Positions 33,182 through 41,930 of a stretch of DNA of 64,000 bases are shown here, piece after piece. Every line of letters begins with the position of its first letter. Within the stretch, counting starts at the first letter, position 1. The notes beneath the pieces were generated by a model, which saw only the letters and a program-made list of their open reading frames with translations, ran no database searches and was not told the origin of the DNA. Source of the DNA: Microbispora siamensis (lineage in GTDB: Bacteria > Actinomycetota > Actinomycetes > Streptosporangiales > Streptosporangiaceae); the NCBI RefSeq assembly GCF_016863095.1, contig NZ_BOOF01000015.1, forward strand, positions 22,473 to 86,472. Direction: 5' to 3'. Made by a program: the position numbers and the translations under genes.

Positions 33182-34231
33182 ATGATCGTGACCGCTCCCG
33201 CCCACCCGTCCGGCAGGGCCGTCGCCCGCGACCCGCTGCTGGACAACGCCAAGTTCCTGGCCATCGTGCTCGTCGTTTCCGGGCATCTCGTCGAGGACCT
33301 GCGGGACGTCCCCGCGGCGCATGCGCTCTACTTCTTCGTCTACCTCTTCCACATGCCGCTCTTCATCGTCGTCAGCGGCTATTTGTCTCGAAATTTCACG
33401 TTTTCTCCGGGTAAAGCGCGCAAGCTCATCAGCGGTCTCGCGGTGCCGTACGTCCTCTTCGAGGTGGCCTATTCGCTGCCCCGCTTCCTCCTGTACGGCA
33501 AGCTGGAAATCAGCCTGCTCGACCCGTACTACCTGACCTGGTTCCTGATGTCGCTGTTCCTCTGGCGGCTGTCCACGCCGGTCTGGCAGCAGTTGCGCCA
33601 TCCCCTGGTGATCGCGGTCGGGCTGTGCCTGCTGTCGGGCACGAGCGCCCTGCCCGACGAGTTGTCGATGAACCGCACGTTCGGCCTGCTGCCGTTCTAC
33701 GTGCTCGGACTCATGCTCACGCCGGAGCACCTCGACCTCCTGCGCGGACGCCGGGCGGGGATCGCGGGCGGGGCCGTGCTGGCGGCGGCGCTCGCCGCGG
33801 CGTTCGCCGTGCACTCCCTCGTGCCGACGGAGTGGATCCGCTGGCGGCACTCCAACCACCAGATCGGCGTGGACGACCTGACCGGCACGCTGATCCGGCT
33901 CGCCATGCTGGCGGTCGGCGCCCTGCTGGTGATGGCGTTCCTCGCGGTCACTCCGGGCCGCCGCACCTGGTTCACCGGCCTGGGCGCCGCCACGATGTAC
34001 GCCTACCTGCTGCACGGGTTCGTCGTGAAGGTCGCCGAGCGCTTCCACGACGCCCTCGTCAACCCGCTCGGCGTGGCCGCCATGGCGGTCCTCGGAGCCG
34101 TGCTCGCGGCCCTGCTCTGCACGTCCCCGGTACGCAGGGCGTTCCGCTGGGCGGTGGAGCCCGACGTCTCCTGGGCCTTCACCAGACTCCGCCGGCCGGG
34201 GAAGAAGGAGCCGGCCGCGCCGGCGCGATAG
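33182..34231 (+). CDS. Acyltransferase-3-like membrane protein
   Basis: A 349-residue polytopic membrane protein (about ten helices) of the acyltransferase-3/fucose 4-O-acetylase type. The N-terminal LLDNAKFLAIVLVVSGHL with its conserved His and the following FHMPLFIVVSGYL segment are typical. Such proteins O-acetylate surface carbohydrates or antibiotics. The basic C-terminal tail is cytoplasmic. Start at a leaderless ATG. No partner gene is adjacent. Confidence 0.85.
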   Translation: MIVTAPAHPSGRAVARDPLLDNAKFLAIVLVVSGHLVEDLRDVPAAHALYFFVYLFHMPLFIVVSGYLSRNFTFSPGKARKLISGLAVPYVLFEVAYSLPRFLLYGKLEISLLDPYYLTWFLMSLFLWRLSTPVWQQLRHPLVIAVGLCLLSGTSALPDELSMNRTFGLLPFYVLGLMLTPEHLDLLRGRRAGIAGGAVLAAALAAAFAVHSLVPTEWIRWRHSNHQIGVDDLTGTLIRLAMLAVGALLVMAFLAVTPGRRTWFTGLGAATMYAYLLHGFVVKVAERFHDALVNPLGVAAMAVLGAVLAALLCTSPVRRAFRWAVEPDVSWAFTRLRRPGKKEPAAPAR

Positions 34232-34282
34232 CGATACGCGCGAAGGACACACGACGCCCTGCCGGACCGATCGGCGGCGCCC

Positions 34283-34338
34283 CGGGATTGTTTCGTTGGT
34301 GCGATTCGCGCCGCGGCGGGTGCGCACCAACGATCCCG
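34283..34338. terminator. Long hairpin between the acyltransferase and M23-like genes
   Basis: CGTTGGTGCG (34294-34303) pairs with CGCACCAACG (34323-34332), and CGGGAT (34283-34288) with ATCCCG (34333-34338) after a 5-nt bulge. It lies 52 bp after one stop and 57 bp before the next start, so it may be a terminator or a leader structure of the M23-like gene. Confidence 0.5.
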
Positions 34339-34394
34339 CTCCTACAACCGGAACTCAGTCCACAGGAGGCGCACGGGAAGCAGAAAGGACAGCG

Positions 34395-35330
34395 ATGAAA
34401 GCTTCGTCGGCAGCGGCGAGAAGCCTGATCCTGCTCGCCGCGTTGGTCGTAGGCGTGCTCGGGGTCGCCGGTCCCGCACAGGCGGCCACCTACCACGTGA
34501 CGGGTGCCGATGCCCAGGGCCTCGCCATCCAGAGCGAGCCCCACGTCAACCATGTGATCCGCTACGTGCCCAACGGCACCGCTCTGAACGTGAGCTGCCA
34601 GGTCAACAACGGGGACCAGGTCGACGGACGGGTCCAGTACGGCAGGCCGTTCCGCACCTGGGACCGGCTCGCGGACGGAACCTGGGTGTACGACTGGTAC
34701 ATGGACACCCCGACGGTGTCCACCGACGGCTACTCGCCGGGGATCCCGCACTGCGACGCGGGATCGCTGCCGGCGCTGGCGAGCGGCTGCGTGGACTGGC
34801 CGAGCTCGAAGTTCCTGCAGACCCCGCTGACCTCGGCGGCCAACGGGGGAACCGGATCCGTCGTCGCCAATCCGCACTACGGCACCGACTACCACGTCAA
34901 CTGCAACACCACCGATCACATGAACCAGTACTACGCGGTCGACCTGGGCATGCGTGCGGGTGATCCGGTGCTGTCCCCCGGCGGCGCCGGCACGGTCAAG
35001 TACGCCGGGTGGGCGCCTTCCGGGTGGGAGAGTTGCGGTCAGTACATCATCGTGGACCACGGCGGCGGGTGGTGGAGCGTCGTGTGTCACCTCAGCGCCG
35101 TCTACGTCAAGGCCGGCCAGGCCATCACGAACGACACGATCATCGGCGCGGTCGGGGCCACCGGCACATCCGAGGCCCACCTGCACTTCTCTCTGATGAA
35201 GAACGCCTCCATCACCGCCGCGGGCGGGGTGTACGGCGGACAGAACGCCCGCCCCCGGCACCTCTACCACCTGGGCTGCGGTGGCGGCTACTACGACTGG
35301 ATCTCCCAGGGCATGCAGGTCTGCTACTGA
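34395..35330 (+). CDS. Secreted M23-like (LytM-fold) peptidase
   Basis: A 311-residue exported protein: signal peptide (cleavage near AQAAT, about residue 29), an SH3-like cell-wall-binding domain (about 30-125) and a LytM domain. The HxH motif is present (EAHLHFSL), as is the preceding conserved His (VVCHLSAV). In the first zinc motif HxxxD the His is replaced by Tyr (YYAVD), so metal binding or activity may be altered. Several cysteines in the mature part suggest disulfides. ATG follows AAAGGAC. A cell-wall hydrolase or a non-catalytic wall binder. Confidence 0.85.
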   Translation: MKASSAAARSLILLAALVVGVLGVAGPAQAATYHVTGADAQGLAIQSEPHVNHVIRYVPNGTALNVSCQVNNGDQVDGRVQYGRPFRTWDRLADGTWVYDWYMDTPTVSTDGYSPGIPHCDAGSLPALASGCVDWPSSKFLQTPLTSAANGGTGSVVANPHYGTDYHVNCNTTDHMNQYYAVDLGMRAGDPVLSPGGAGTVKYAGWAPSGWESCGQYIIVDHGGGWWSVVCHLSAVYVKAGQAITNDTIIGAVGATGTSEAHLHFSLMKNASITAAGGVYGGQNARPRHLYHLGCGGGYYDWISQGMQVCY

Positions 35331-35575
35331 CCTCCGCCGCCACTCCGGGTCGCCGCCGGGCCGGGGCCGATTCCGGCCCCGGCCCGGCGGTCGCGTACGG
35401 CATTGCGGAATGCGGAACTTCTGTCATTACCTCCCCGTTCTGCAGGGTGATGGTGCAGAGTAGGGCGAATCGCGCGGCCGACGGGGCTGGGTACGGAAAC
35501 CGGCTCTGTCACGGCAGGGTGATACGGGGTAACCTGCGCATTCGCGGTGCAGCCAGGAGCGGTGCGAACGACGGG

Positions 35576-35785
35576 GTGACGCGGGTGGTCGGCAGACAGG
35601 GCAGGGTCACGGGCAGGATCGGCCCGGGCCTTGTCGGCGAGGTGATGGTGCCCATCCGCGGGGGTGTCGAGGCGTTCTACGCCTATCCGAGCATTCCGGA
35701 CGAGGAGATCCCGGTGGGGTCGATCGTCGTCGTCGTGGAGTATTCGCCCCCGCGTACCGTCTACGTCGCTCGCGCGGTCGTCTGA
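35576..35785 (+). CDS. NfeD-like OB-fold domain protein, short form
   Basis: A 69-residue protein (GTG 35576) with an OB-like beta barrel: RVVGRQGRVTGRIGPGLVGEV then EIPVGSIVVVVEYSPPRTVYV, as in the C-terminal domain of NfeD. It has no membrane helix or protease part. It lies 41 bp upstream of a flotillin gene, the established NfeD-flotillin pairing. No strong ribosome site marks the start; the open frame extends upstream, so a somewhat longer protein is possible. Confidence 0.7.
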   Translation: MTRVVGRQGRVTGRIGPGLVGEVMVPIRGGVEAFYAYPSIPDEEIPVGSIVVVVEYSPPRTVYVARAVV

Positions 35786-35826
35786 CTCGCTCCCTCCTCC
35801 TGTCCCCCCACTACGCGGAGGCTCCA

Positions 35827-37338
35827 ATGTCCCCGGAGATCCTGGTCGTGGGCGGTGTGGCCATTGTCGCCCTCATCGTCCTCATCCTCCTGTTCAAGGC
35901 CATCTGGCGGGTGGCCGAGCCCAACGAGGCGCTCATCATCTCGGGCCTCGGCGCCCACACGAAGAACGAGCTGGCCGACAGCCTCGGCTTCAAGATCGTG
36001 ACCGGCAAGGGCACCGCCGTGCTGCCCGGCTTCCAGACCGCCCGGCGGCTGCGGCTCGACAGCCGGGCGACGAATCTCCAGGTCAACTGCGTGACCCAGC
36101 AGGGCATCCCGGTTCAGGTACGCGGTGTGATCATCTACAAGGTGGGCGACGACTTCACCAGCATCGCGAACGCCGCCCGCCGCTTCCTCGACCAGCAGGA
36201 CTCGATGAACGGCGCCATCCACGAGCTGTTCACCGGTCACCTGCGCTCGATCATCGGCAACCTGACCGTCGAGGACCTCATCCTCAACCGCGAGCGGCTC
36301 ACCAGCGAGACCCGCAGCTCCGCGGCCGACGAGATGAGCAAGCTCGGCCTGGTGGTCGACTCGCTGCAGATCCAGGAGATCGAGGACGAGACCGGCTACA
36401 TCACCAACCTCGGCAAGCCGCACGCCGCGAAGATCGCCGCCGCGGCCCGCATCGCCGAGGCGCAGCGCGACCAGGAGGCCACCGAGGCCGAGCAGGTCGC
36501 GGCCGCCAAGAAGGCCTCGGCCATCCGCGAGTCGCAGATCCAGCAGGCCGGCTACCAGGCGGAGGTGGACCAGGCGGCGGCCAAGGCCCGGCAGGCCGGC
36601 CCGCTGTCGGAGGCCACCGCGCGCCAGGAGGTCGTCGTCCAGGAGACCAGGGCCGCGGAGCTGGAGGCCCAGCTCGCCGAGCAGCGGCTCCAGTCGCAGG
36701 TCCGCAAGCCCGCCGACGCCAAGGCGTACGAGACCGTCACGCTGTCCCAGGCCGAGCGCGACGCGCGCATCGCGCAGGCCGAGGCGGAGGCCAAGGAGAC
36801 CGAGCTGCGCGCGGCCGCCCAGGCGTCCCAGGTCAAGCAGGCGGCGGCGGCCGACGCCGAGTCGGTGCGGGTGCGCGGTGAGGCCGCCGCCGCGGCGACC
36901 AAGGCGACCGGTCTGGGCGAGGCCGAGGCGGCCAAGGCGCGGGGTCTCGCGGAGGCCGAGGCGGCCAGGGCGAAGGGTCTCGCGGAGGCCGAGGCGGCCA
37001 AGGCCAAGGGTCTGGCCGAGGCCGAGGCGATCAGGGCCCGCTCGGAGGCGCTGCGGGAGAACCAGGAGGCCGTCATCGCCCAGCAGCTCGCCGAGAACTG
37101 GCCGCAGATCGTGGAGGCCGGTTCCAAGGCGTTCGGCAACGTCGACCACATGGTGGTGCTCAACGGCGCCCAGGGCATCGAGGAGATGCTGGCGAAGGCG
37201 CTCACGCTGGGCGGCACCGGGCTGGGCCTGGCCCGCTCCCTGCTCGCCGGCGGCACCCCCGCGGCTGCCACCAAGGACGGCGCGAGCGTCAACGGCGCCG
37301 AGCCGACCACGAAGAACGCCATCGACGCCGCCTCCTGA
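35827..37338 (+). CDS. Flotillin-type SPFH membrane scaffold protein
   Basis: A 503-residue flotillin. N-terminal membrane helix (residues 6-28), SPFH/band-7 domain (to about 200), then a long Ala/Glu/Lys coiled coil with EA repeats including four perfect-to-near 11-residue units (362-405), and a C-terminal Gly/Ala-rich tail. Flotillins organise functional membrane microdomains. Partner gene just upstream encodes an NfeD-like domain, supporting the call. ATG follows GGAGG. A weak hairpin (37347-37377) follows. Confidence 0.92.
   Translation: MSPEILVVGGVAIVALIVLILLFKAIWRVAEPNEALIISGLGAHTKNELADSLGFKIVTGKGTAVLPGFQTARRLRLDSRATNLQVNCVTQQGIPVQVRGVIIYKVGDDFTSIANAARRFLDQQDSMNGAIHELFTGHLRSIIGNLTVEDLILNRERLTSETRSSAADEMSKLGLVVDSLQIQEIEDETGYITNLGKPHAAKIAAAARIAEAQRDQEATEAEQVAAAKKASAIRESQIQQAGYQAEVDQAAAKARQAGPLSEATARQEVVVQETRAAELEAQLAEQRLQSQVRKPADAKAYETVTLSQAERDARIAQAEAEAKETELRAAAQASQVKQAAAADAESVRVRGEAAAAATKATGLGEAEAAKARGLAEAEAARAKGLAEAEAAKAKGLAEAEAIRARSEALRENQEAVIAQQLAENWPQIVEAGSKAFGNVDHMVVLNGAQGIEEMLAKALTLGGTGLGLARSLLAGGTPAAATKDGASVNGAEPTTKNAIDAAS
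36910..37041 (+). repeat. Four 33-bp tandem repeats in the flotillin gene
   Basis: Units at 36910, 36943, 36976 and 37009 encode GL(G/A)EAEA(A/I)(K/R)A(R/K). They lengthen the coiled coil and are a likely site of length variation between strains. Confidence 0.85.
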
Positions 37339-37346
37339 CGGCCACC

Positions 37347-37377
37347 GGGCCGGCCCGCGCACGCCGCCGGCCGGCCC
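37347..37377 (+). terminator. Candidate terminator after the flotillin gene
   Basis: GGGCCGGC (37347-37354) and GCCGGCCC (37370-37377) can form an 8-bp stem, 8 bp after the stop, between convergent genes. Confidence 0.45.
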
Positions 37378-37408
37378 CGCGGCCCGTTGTACTCGGACGA
37401 CAGCCGCT

Positions 37409-38166
37409 CTACTCGGACAGCAGCCGCCGCAGGTGGCCGGGAGGACGGCCGAGTTCGGCTCGCATGGTACGGGTGAGGTGGGCCTGGTCGGCGAAGCCGA
37501 GTGCGGTGGCAAGGCCCGCCAGATCCCGCTCCCCCTCCTCGATGCCGGCGAGGGCGCGGCTGACCCGGACCCGGTTGCGGTAGCGGCTGACCGTCATGCC
37601 GACGTGCCGGCGGAAGGTCCGGCTCAGGTGGGAGGGTGAGACCCCCAGCGCCCGGGCCAGCCGTACGAGATCGACCGACTCGGGGTCGTCCGCCACGATG
37701 GCCTCCCGCGCCCGATCCGCCAGGCCGCCGCCGCGGTCCGGGTTCCGCCGGTCGGCTTGCGGACGGACCGCCGCCGCGAGCGTGTGCACCAGCCGTTCGG
37801 CGGGTCCGCCGAGTCGTGCCCGGTGCGCAGGAGAAGCCGGTGCGCGAGCTCGACCCGGCCGTCGACCGCCACCCGCGGGTGCGGCGGCTCGTCCCCCACC
37901 ACGGCGTGCCACAGCGAGGGCCGCACCAGGACGAACGTGCAGACGTCCCCACCGGCGGGATGCGCGAACGCGTACTCGCCGCCCGGCCTCTGCACATAGC
38001 CCATCGTGGGGTCGGCGACCACACGGTGGCCGTCACTACGCACACCGAACATTCCACGGCGTACGAGGACGACGCCGTACGACCCGCCTGGCTCCGGCGT
38101 CGACCATGTGCGATGCCGAGCTGTGCAGGAAACCAGGTGGACGGAGAAATCCGGCGTCTCGACCAC
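37409..38166 (-). pseudogene. AraC-family regulator with a frameshift
   Basis: The N-terminal part (from GTG 38166: VETPDFSVHLVSC...) is an AraC cupin-like ligand domain; the C-terminal part has the two-helix-turn-helix module (LARALGVSPSHLSRTFRRHVG, LAGLATALGFADQAHLTRTM). They lie in different frames: near 37798-37806 one base seems missing, since inserting one G would join SADP to AERLVHTL. Either the gene is inactivated or the assembly has an error. It faces an MFS exporter 82 bp away, which it probably controlled. Confidence 0.8.
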
Positions 38167-38248
38167 TGTCCTCGATGTCCGCACCGGTCCACTGTACGAG
38201 CAAATATCTTCAAGACCTCGGGGCCCGCGATCGCGGAGCCTGAGGGCC

Positions 38249-39658
38249 ATGTCTCCCTTGACGAGGCCGCGGCCGGGGACGGTGCTCGCCGTGCTCCTGA
38301 CCGGGCAGACCATGGCGTCGATGGACGGTTCGATCGTCACGGTCGCCCTGCCGTCGATACAGCACGATCTGGGCGGCGGCGGAGTCGTCCTGCAACTGGT
38401 TCCGTCGGCGTACCTGCTCACGCTCGGGCTGCTCAACGTGACCGGCGCCCGTACGGGCGACCTGATCGGCCACCGGAGGGCCTTCCTCGGAGGGCTCGCG
38501 GCCTTCACCCTGGCGTCGCTGCTGTGCGGGCTCGCCCCCGCCGCGCCGGTGCTGGTGGCGGCCCGGGTCGCCCAGGCGGCGGCGGCCGCGCTGATGGTGC
38601 CGCAGGTCTTCTCGCTGATCCAGCTTCGCTTCGACGGCGCCGCCCGGAAGCAGGCCATCGGCCTGTACTCGATGGTGCTCGCCCTGGGCGTCGCCCTCGG
38701 CCAGGTGATCGGCGGACTGGTGGTCGGGGCCGATCTGTTCGGGCTGACCTGGCGGCCGGTCTTCCTGGTCAACGTCCTGGTGGGAGCCCTGCTGATGGTC
38801 GTCGGCCTGCGCGCCCTCCCGGAGAGCCCGCCGGTGGCGCGCAGGCTCGACCTGGGCGGGGTCGCGCTGCTGACCGCGGCGATGACCGCACTGATCGTTC
38901 CGTTGATCTTCGGCAGGCAGTACGGCTGGCCGGGGTGGGCCTGGGCCTCGCTGCTCACCGGCCTGGTCCTGCTGGTGGTCTTCGTGCGATTCGAAGGCCG
39001 GGTCGTCCGCGGCGGCGGCCTGCCGCTCCTCGATCTCTCCGTGTTGCGGCCCGCGGGTGTGCGCGCCGCCCTCATCACCTGTGTCATGGTGATGGGCTGT
39101 TACAGCGCGTTCCTGTTCGTGCTGACCCTGCATCTCCAGGGCGATCTCGGCTTCGGCCCGCTCGCCGCCGGGCTCGCCTTCGTGCCGTACGCGATCGGGT
39201 TCGCCGCACTGAGCCTGACCTGGGCCCGGCTGCCGGAGAGGGTCCAGTCGGACCTCCCGGTCGCCGGACCGGCCGTCTTCGCCGCGGGAGCCCTGGCCGT
39301 GGCCGTGTTCGCCGGTGACGGATGGCACCCGGCGCTCACGCTCCCGGTGTTGTTCCTGGCGGGCGCGGGGCACGCCGCCGGCTACAGCCCCCTGGTGGCG
39401 CAGGTGGCCGCCATCGTGGGTCCTGACCGCGCCTCGGCGTTGTCGGCGTTGAACTCGACCGGGCCGGTGCTGGCCTCCGTCAGCGCCGTGGCCGGGCTCG
39501 GCGGCCTCTACCTGAGCACCGGTCCCGGCTTCACCCTGGCGGTCGTCGCCGCGCTGCTCGTGGCCGGGGCGCTGAGCGCCGCCGCCGCCCGTACGGCATG
39601 GCGGCGCCGCACACGGGCCGTCAGTCGAACGAGAGCTCGGTCGTACGGCGGGGCATGA
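38249..39658 (+). CDS. MFS transporter (DHA2-like, drug/metabolite export)
   Basis: A 469-residue major-facilitator protein with 12-14 helices; the N-terminal SMDGSIVTVALPSIQHDLG corresponds to the drug-exporter motif D/C region and GDLIGHRRAFLGG to motif A. ATG 38249 follows TGAGGG. Divergent from the damaged AraC gene. Its last 38 bp overlap the end of a second MFS gene on the other strand. The substrate is unknown. Confidence 0.9.
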   Translation: MSPLTRPRPGTVLAVLLTGQTMASMDGSIVTVALPSIQHDLGGGGVVLQLVPSAYLLTLGLLNVTGARTGDLIGHRRAFLGGLAAFTLASLLCGLAPAAPVLVAARVAQAAAAALMVPQVFSLIQLRFDGAARKQAIGLYSMVLALGVALGQVIGGLVVGADLFGLTWRPVFLVNVLVGALLMVVGLRALPESPPVARRLDLGGVALLTAAMTALIVPLIFGRQYGWPGWAWASLLTGLVLLVVFVRFEGRVVRGGGLPLLDLSVLRPAGVRAALITCVMVMGCYSAFLFVLTLHLQGDLGFGPLAAGLAFVPYAIGFAALSLTWARLPERVQSDLPVAGPAVFAAGALAVAVFAGDGWHPALTLPVLFLAGAGHAAGYSPLVAQVAAIVGPDRASALSALNSTGPVLASVSAVAGLGGLYLSTGPGFTLAVVAALLVAGALSAAAARTAWRRRTRAVSRTRARSYGGA

Positions 39659-41141
39659 GCAGCAGCGCGGCGACGCTGAGCACGGCCACGACGACGAGCG
39701 CGATGAAGATGTGGTGAACGGCGTCGTACAGCGCGCCCCGGACGAAGGACGCGGTGGCCGAGTGGGCCGCCGCGTCCTGGGCGTTCAGCACCAGGCTCGT
39801 GGCGTCGAGGCTGTCGGGCAGCCGTCCCGCGACGTCGGCGGGCGGGTGGGCGAAGCGGTCCGACAGCGTCGCGTTGGAGATGGCGCCGAGCACGGCGGCC
39901 CCGACCGTGCTGCCGATCGAGCGGCAGAACATGTTGGTCGCGGTGACCACGCCGCGGCGTTCCCAGCCGACGACCGACTGCACGGCGACCATCGTGGGGC
40001 TGGCCGACAGTCCGAGGCCGACGCCGACGACGAAACAGGCGGCCGCGACCTGCCAGATCATCGCGTTCTGCCCGAGCAGCGCGCACAGCACGGTGCCGGC
40101 CACCACCACGACGATGCCGATCAGCGCGGTGTCGCGGAACCCGATGCGCATGTAGAAGCGGCCGGAGAACGTCGCCGCGAGGGGCCAGCCGACGGTGAGG
40201 GCGGCCAGGGCGAAGCCCGCCACCAGCGCGCCGGTGCCCAGGACCCCCTGCGCGTACGTCGGGACGTACGAGGTGAGCCCGATGGTGAGGGCGCCGATGC
40301 CGAGAGAGGTCAGGTTGCCGCCGGTCAGCGTGCGGCGGCGGAACACCCACAGCGGCAGCACCGGCTCGGCCGCCCGGCGCTCCACGAGCACGAAGCCGAC
40401 GATCAGGAGGAGGCCCGCCGCGAAGATCAGCAAGCTGGGCGCCGAGTTCCAGTCCCAGGCGACGCCGCCCTCCAGGAGGCCGAGGATGAGCAGCGAGGAG
40501 CCGACGGTGAGCAGCACGGCGCCCAGGTAGTCGATGCGGTGGGAGCCCCGCTTCACCTGCTCCTTGAAGCGCCGCGCGAGCATCCAGGCGGCCACCGCGC
40601 CGAGCGGCAGGTTGATGAAGAAGATCCAGCGCCAGGAGACGTACTCGGAGAACACGCCGCCGAGCGTCGGGCCGACCACCGCCGAGATGCCCCACACGCT
40701 GGCGAGGTAGCCCTGGACACGGGCCCGCTCCTCGACCGTGTAGAGGTCGCCCGCCATCGTCATGCTGATCGGCTGCACCGCGCCGGCCCCGATGCCCTGG
40801 ATCGCCCGGAAGGCGATCAGCGCGGGCATGCTCCAGGCCACCCCGCACAGCACCGACCCGAGCAGGAACGCCGCGATGCCGAAGAACATCACCGGCTTGC
40901 GCCCGAACACGTCGGCGAGCTTGCCGTAGATGGGCACGGTCACGGCCTGGGTGAGCAGGTAGATCGAGAACAGCCAGGGGAACTGGGAGAACCCGCCGAG
41001 GTCGGTGACGACCGACGGAACCGCGGTGGCGATGATCGTGCTGTCCAGCGCCACCAGAGCGGTGCAGAGCATGATGGCGGCGAGCACGGGACCGCGCTCC
41101 GACCGTAGCCCGATGCCTTTCGATGTGGTCGTCGTGGTCAC
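39621..41141 (-). CDS. MFS multidrug exporter, DHA2 (14-helix) type
   Basis: A 506-residue 14-TM exporter. LVALDSTIIATAVPSVVTDLGG is the DHA2 motif D region, GKLADVFGRKPVMFFG motif A, and GISAVVGPTLGG motif C. GTG 41141 (VTTTTTSKGIG) is preceded by AGGGGAG; an upstream in-frame start at 41240 would add an unusual Cys/Pro-rich extension. It lies 130 bp downstream of a two-component system on the same strand, possibly its target. Confidence 0.9.
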   Translation of the reverse strand: MTTTTTSKGIGLRSERGPVLAAIMLCTALVALDSTIIATAVPSVVTDLGGFSQFPWLFSIYLLTQAVTVPIYGKLADVFGRKPVMFFGIAAFLLGSVLCGVAWSMPALIAFRAIQGIGAGAVQPISMTMAGDLYTVEERARVQGYLASVWGISAVVGPTLGGVFSEYVSWRWIFFINLPLGAVAAWMLARRFKEQVKRGSHRIDYLGAVLLTVGSSLLILGLLEGGVAWDWNSAPSLLIFAAGLLLIVGFVLVERRAAEPVLPLWVFRRRTLTGGNLTSLGIGALTIGLTSYVPTYAQGVLGTGALVAGFALAALTVGWPLAATFSGRFYMRIGFRDTALIGIVVVVAGTVLCALLGQNAMIWQVAAACFVVGVGLGLSASPTMVAVQSVVGWERRGVVTATNMFCRSIGSTVGAAVLGAISNATLSDRFAHPPADVAGRLPDSLDATSLVLNAQDAAAHSATASFVRGALYDAVHHIFIALVVVAVLSVAALLLMPRRTTELSFD

Positions 41142-41270
41142 GTGTGGGGCTCCCCTGTCCGGCGTGCACGTACACGGGACCCTCCCGCCGGTGGGCGGGA
41201 AGATCCCGGAACAGGGCAACCATCGCAAACTCTCCGGCATTCCTCGTCGCCCGTACGGCAGGTGCAGGCG

Positions 41271-41930
41271 TCAGGCACGCCGCTGGGTTTCCTCCAGGTA
41301 GCGCAGGACGGCCGTGACCCTCCGGTCCGCCCGGTCGGTGGGGGCCAGGTCGAGCTTGGCGAAGATGCTGCGGATGTGCTTGTGGACGGCGCCTTCGGTG
41401 ACGAAGAGCCGTTCGGAGATGGCGGTGTTGCCCAGTCCCTCGGCCATCAGGGCGAGCACGTCGTGTTCCCGGGCGGTCAGCCGTTCCAGCCCGCTGTCGG
41501 TGCGGGTGCGGGTGAGCAGTTGTGCGACGACCTCGGGGTCGATGGCCGTGCCTCCTGCGGCTACCCGGTGCAGGGCGTCGAGGAACTGGTCGACGCGGCC
41601 GACTCTCTCCTTGAGCAGGTATCCGAGCCCGTCGGTTCCGCCGGCGAGCAGTTCGGTGGCGAACGCCTGCTCGACGTAGGCGGACAGCACGAGCACCGCC
41701 AGGCCGGGGTGAAGGCGCCTGGCCTCGACGGCCGCGGCGATGCCCTCGTCGGTGTGGGTCGGAGGCATCCGGACGTCGACGATGGCCACGTCGGGCCGGT
41801 GGGTGGCGACGGCCGCCAGGAAGGCGTCCGGGGAGTCGGTCGTGGCCACCACGTCCAAGGACTCCGCGCGCAGCAGCAGCGCGACCCCTTCGCGCAGCAG
41901 CGGGTCGTCCTCGGCTATCACGATCCGCAT
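41271..41930 (-). CDS. LuxR-type (NarL family) response regulator
   Basis: A 219-residue response regulator: receiver with acidic pocket (AEDDPLL) and phospho-acceptor Asp52 (VDVRMPP), and a C-terminal LuxR helix-turn-helix (LTAREHDVLALMAEGLGNTAISERLFVTEGAVHKH). Its start overlaps the kinase gene by 13 bp, marking a cognate pair. Confidence 0.95.
   Translation of the reverse strand: MRIVIAEDDPLLREGVALLLRAESLDVVATTDSPDAFLAAVATHRPDVAIVDVRMPPTHTDEGIAAAVEARRLHPGLAVLVLSAYVEQAFATELLAGGTDGLGYLLKERVGRVDQFLDALHRVAAGGTAIDPEVVAQLLTRTRTDSGLERLTAREHDVLALMAEGLGNTAISERLFVTEGAVHKHIRSIFAKLDLAPTDRADRRVTAVLRYLEETQRRA

Noticed and set aside
34232..34394. Possible c-di-AMP (ydaO) riboswitch before the M23-like gene
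   Set aside because: Such riboswitches are common before actinobacterial wall hydrolases, but the leader here has only one long hairpin and none of the conserved ydaO sequence blocks.
41142..41240. Longer N terminus for the DHA2 exporter
   Set aside because: The extra 33 residues are Cys/Pro-rich and unlike MFS proteins; GTG 41141 has a good ribosome site.
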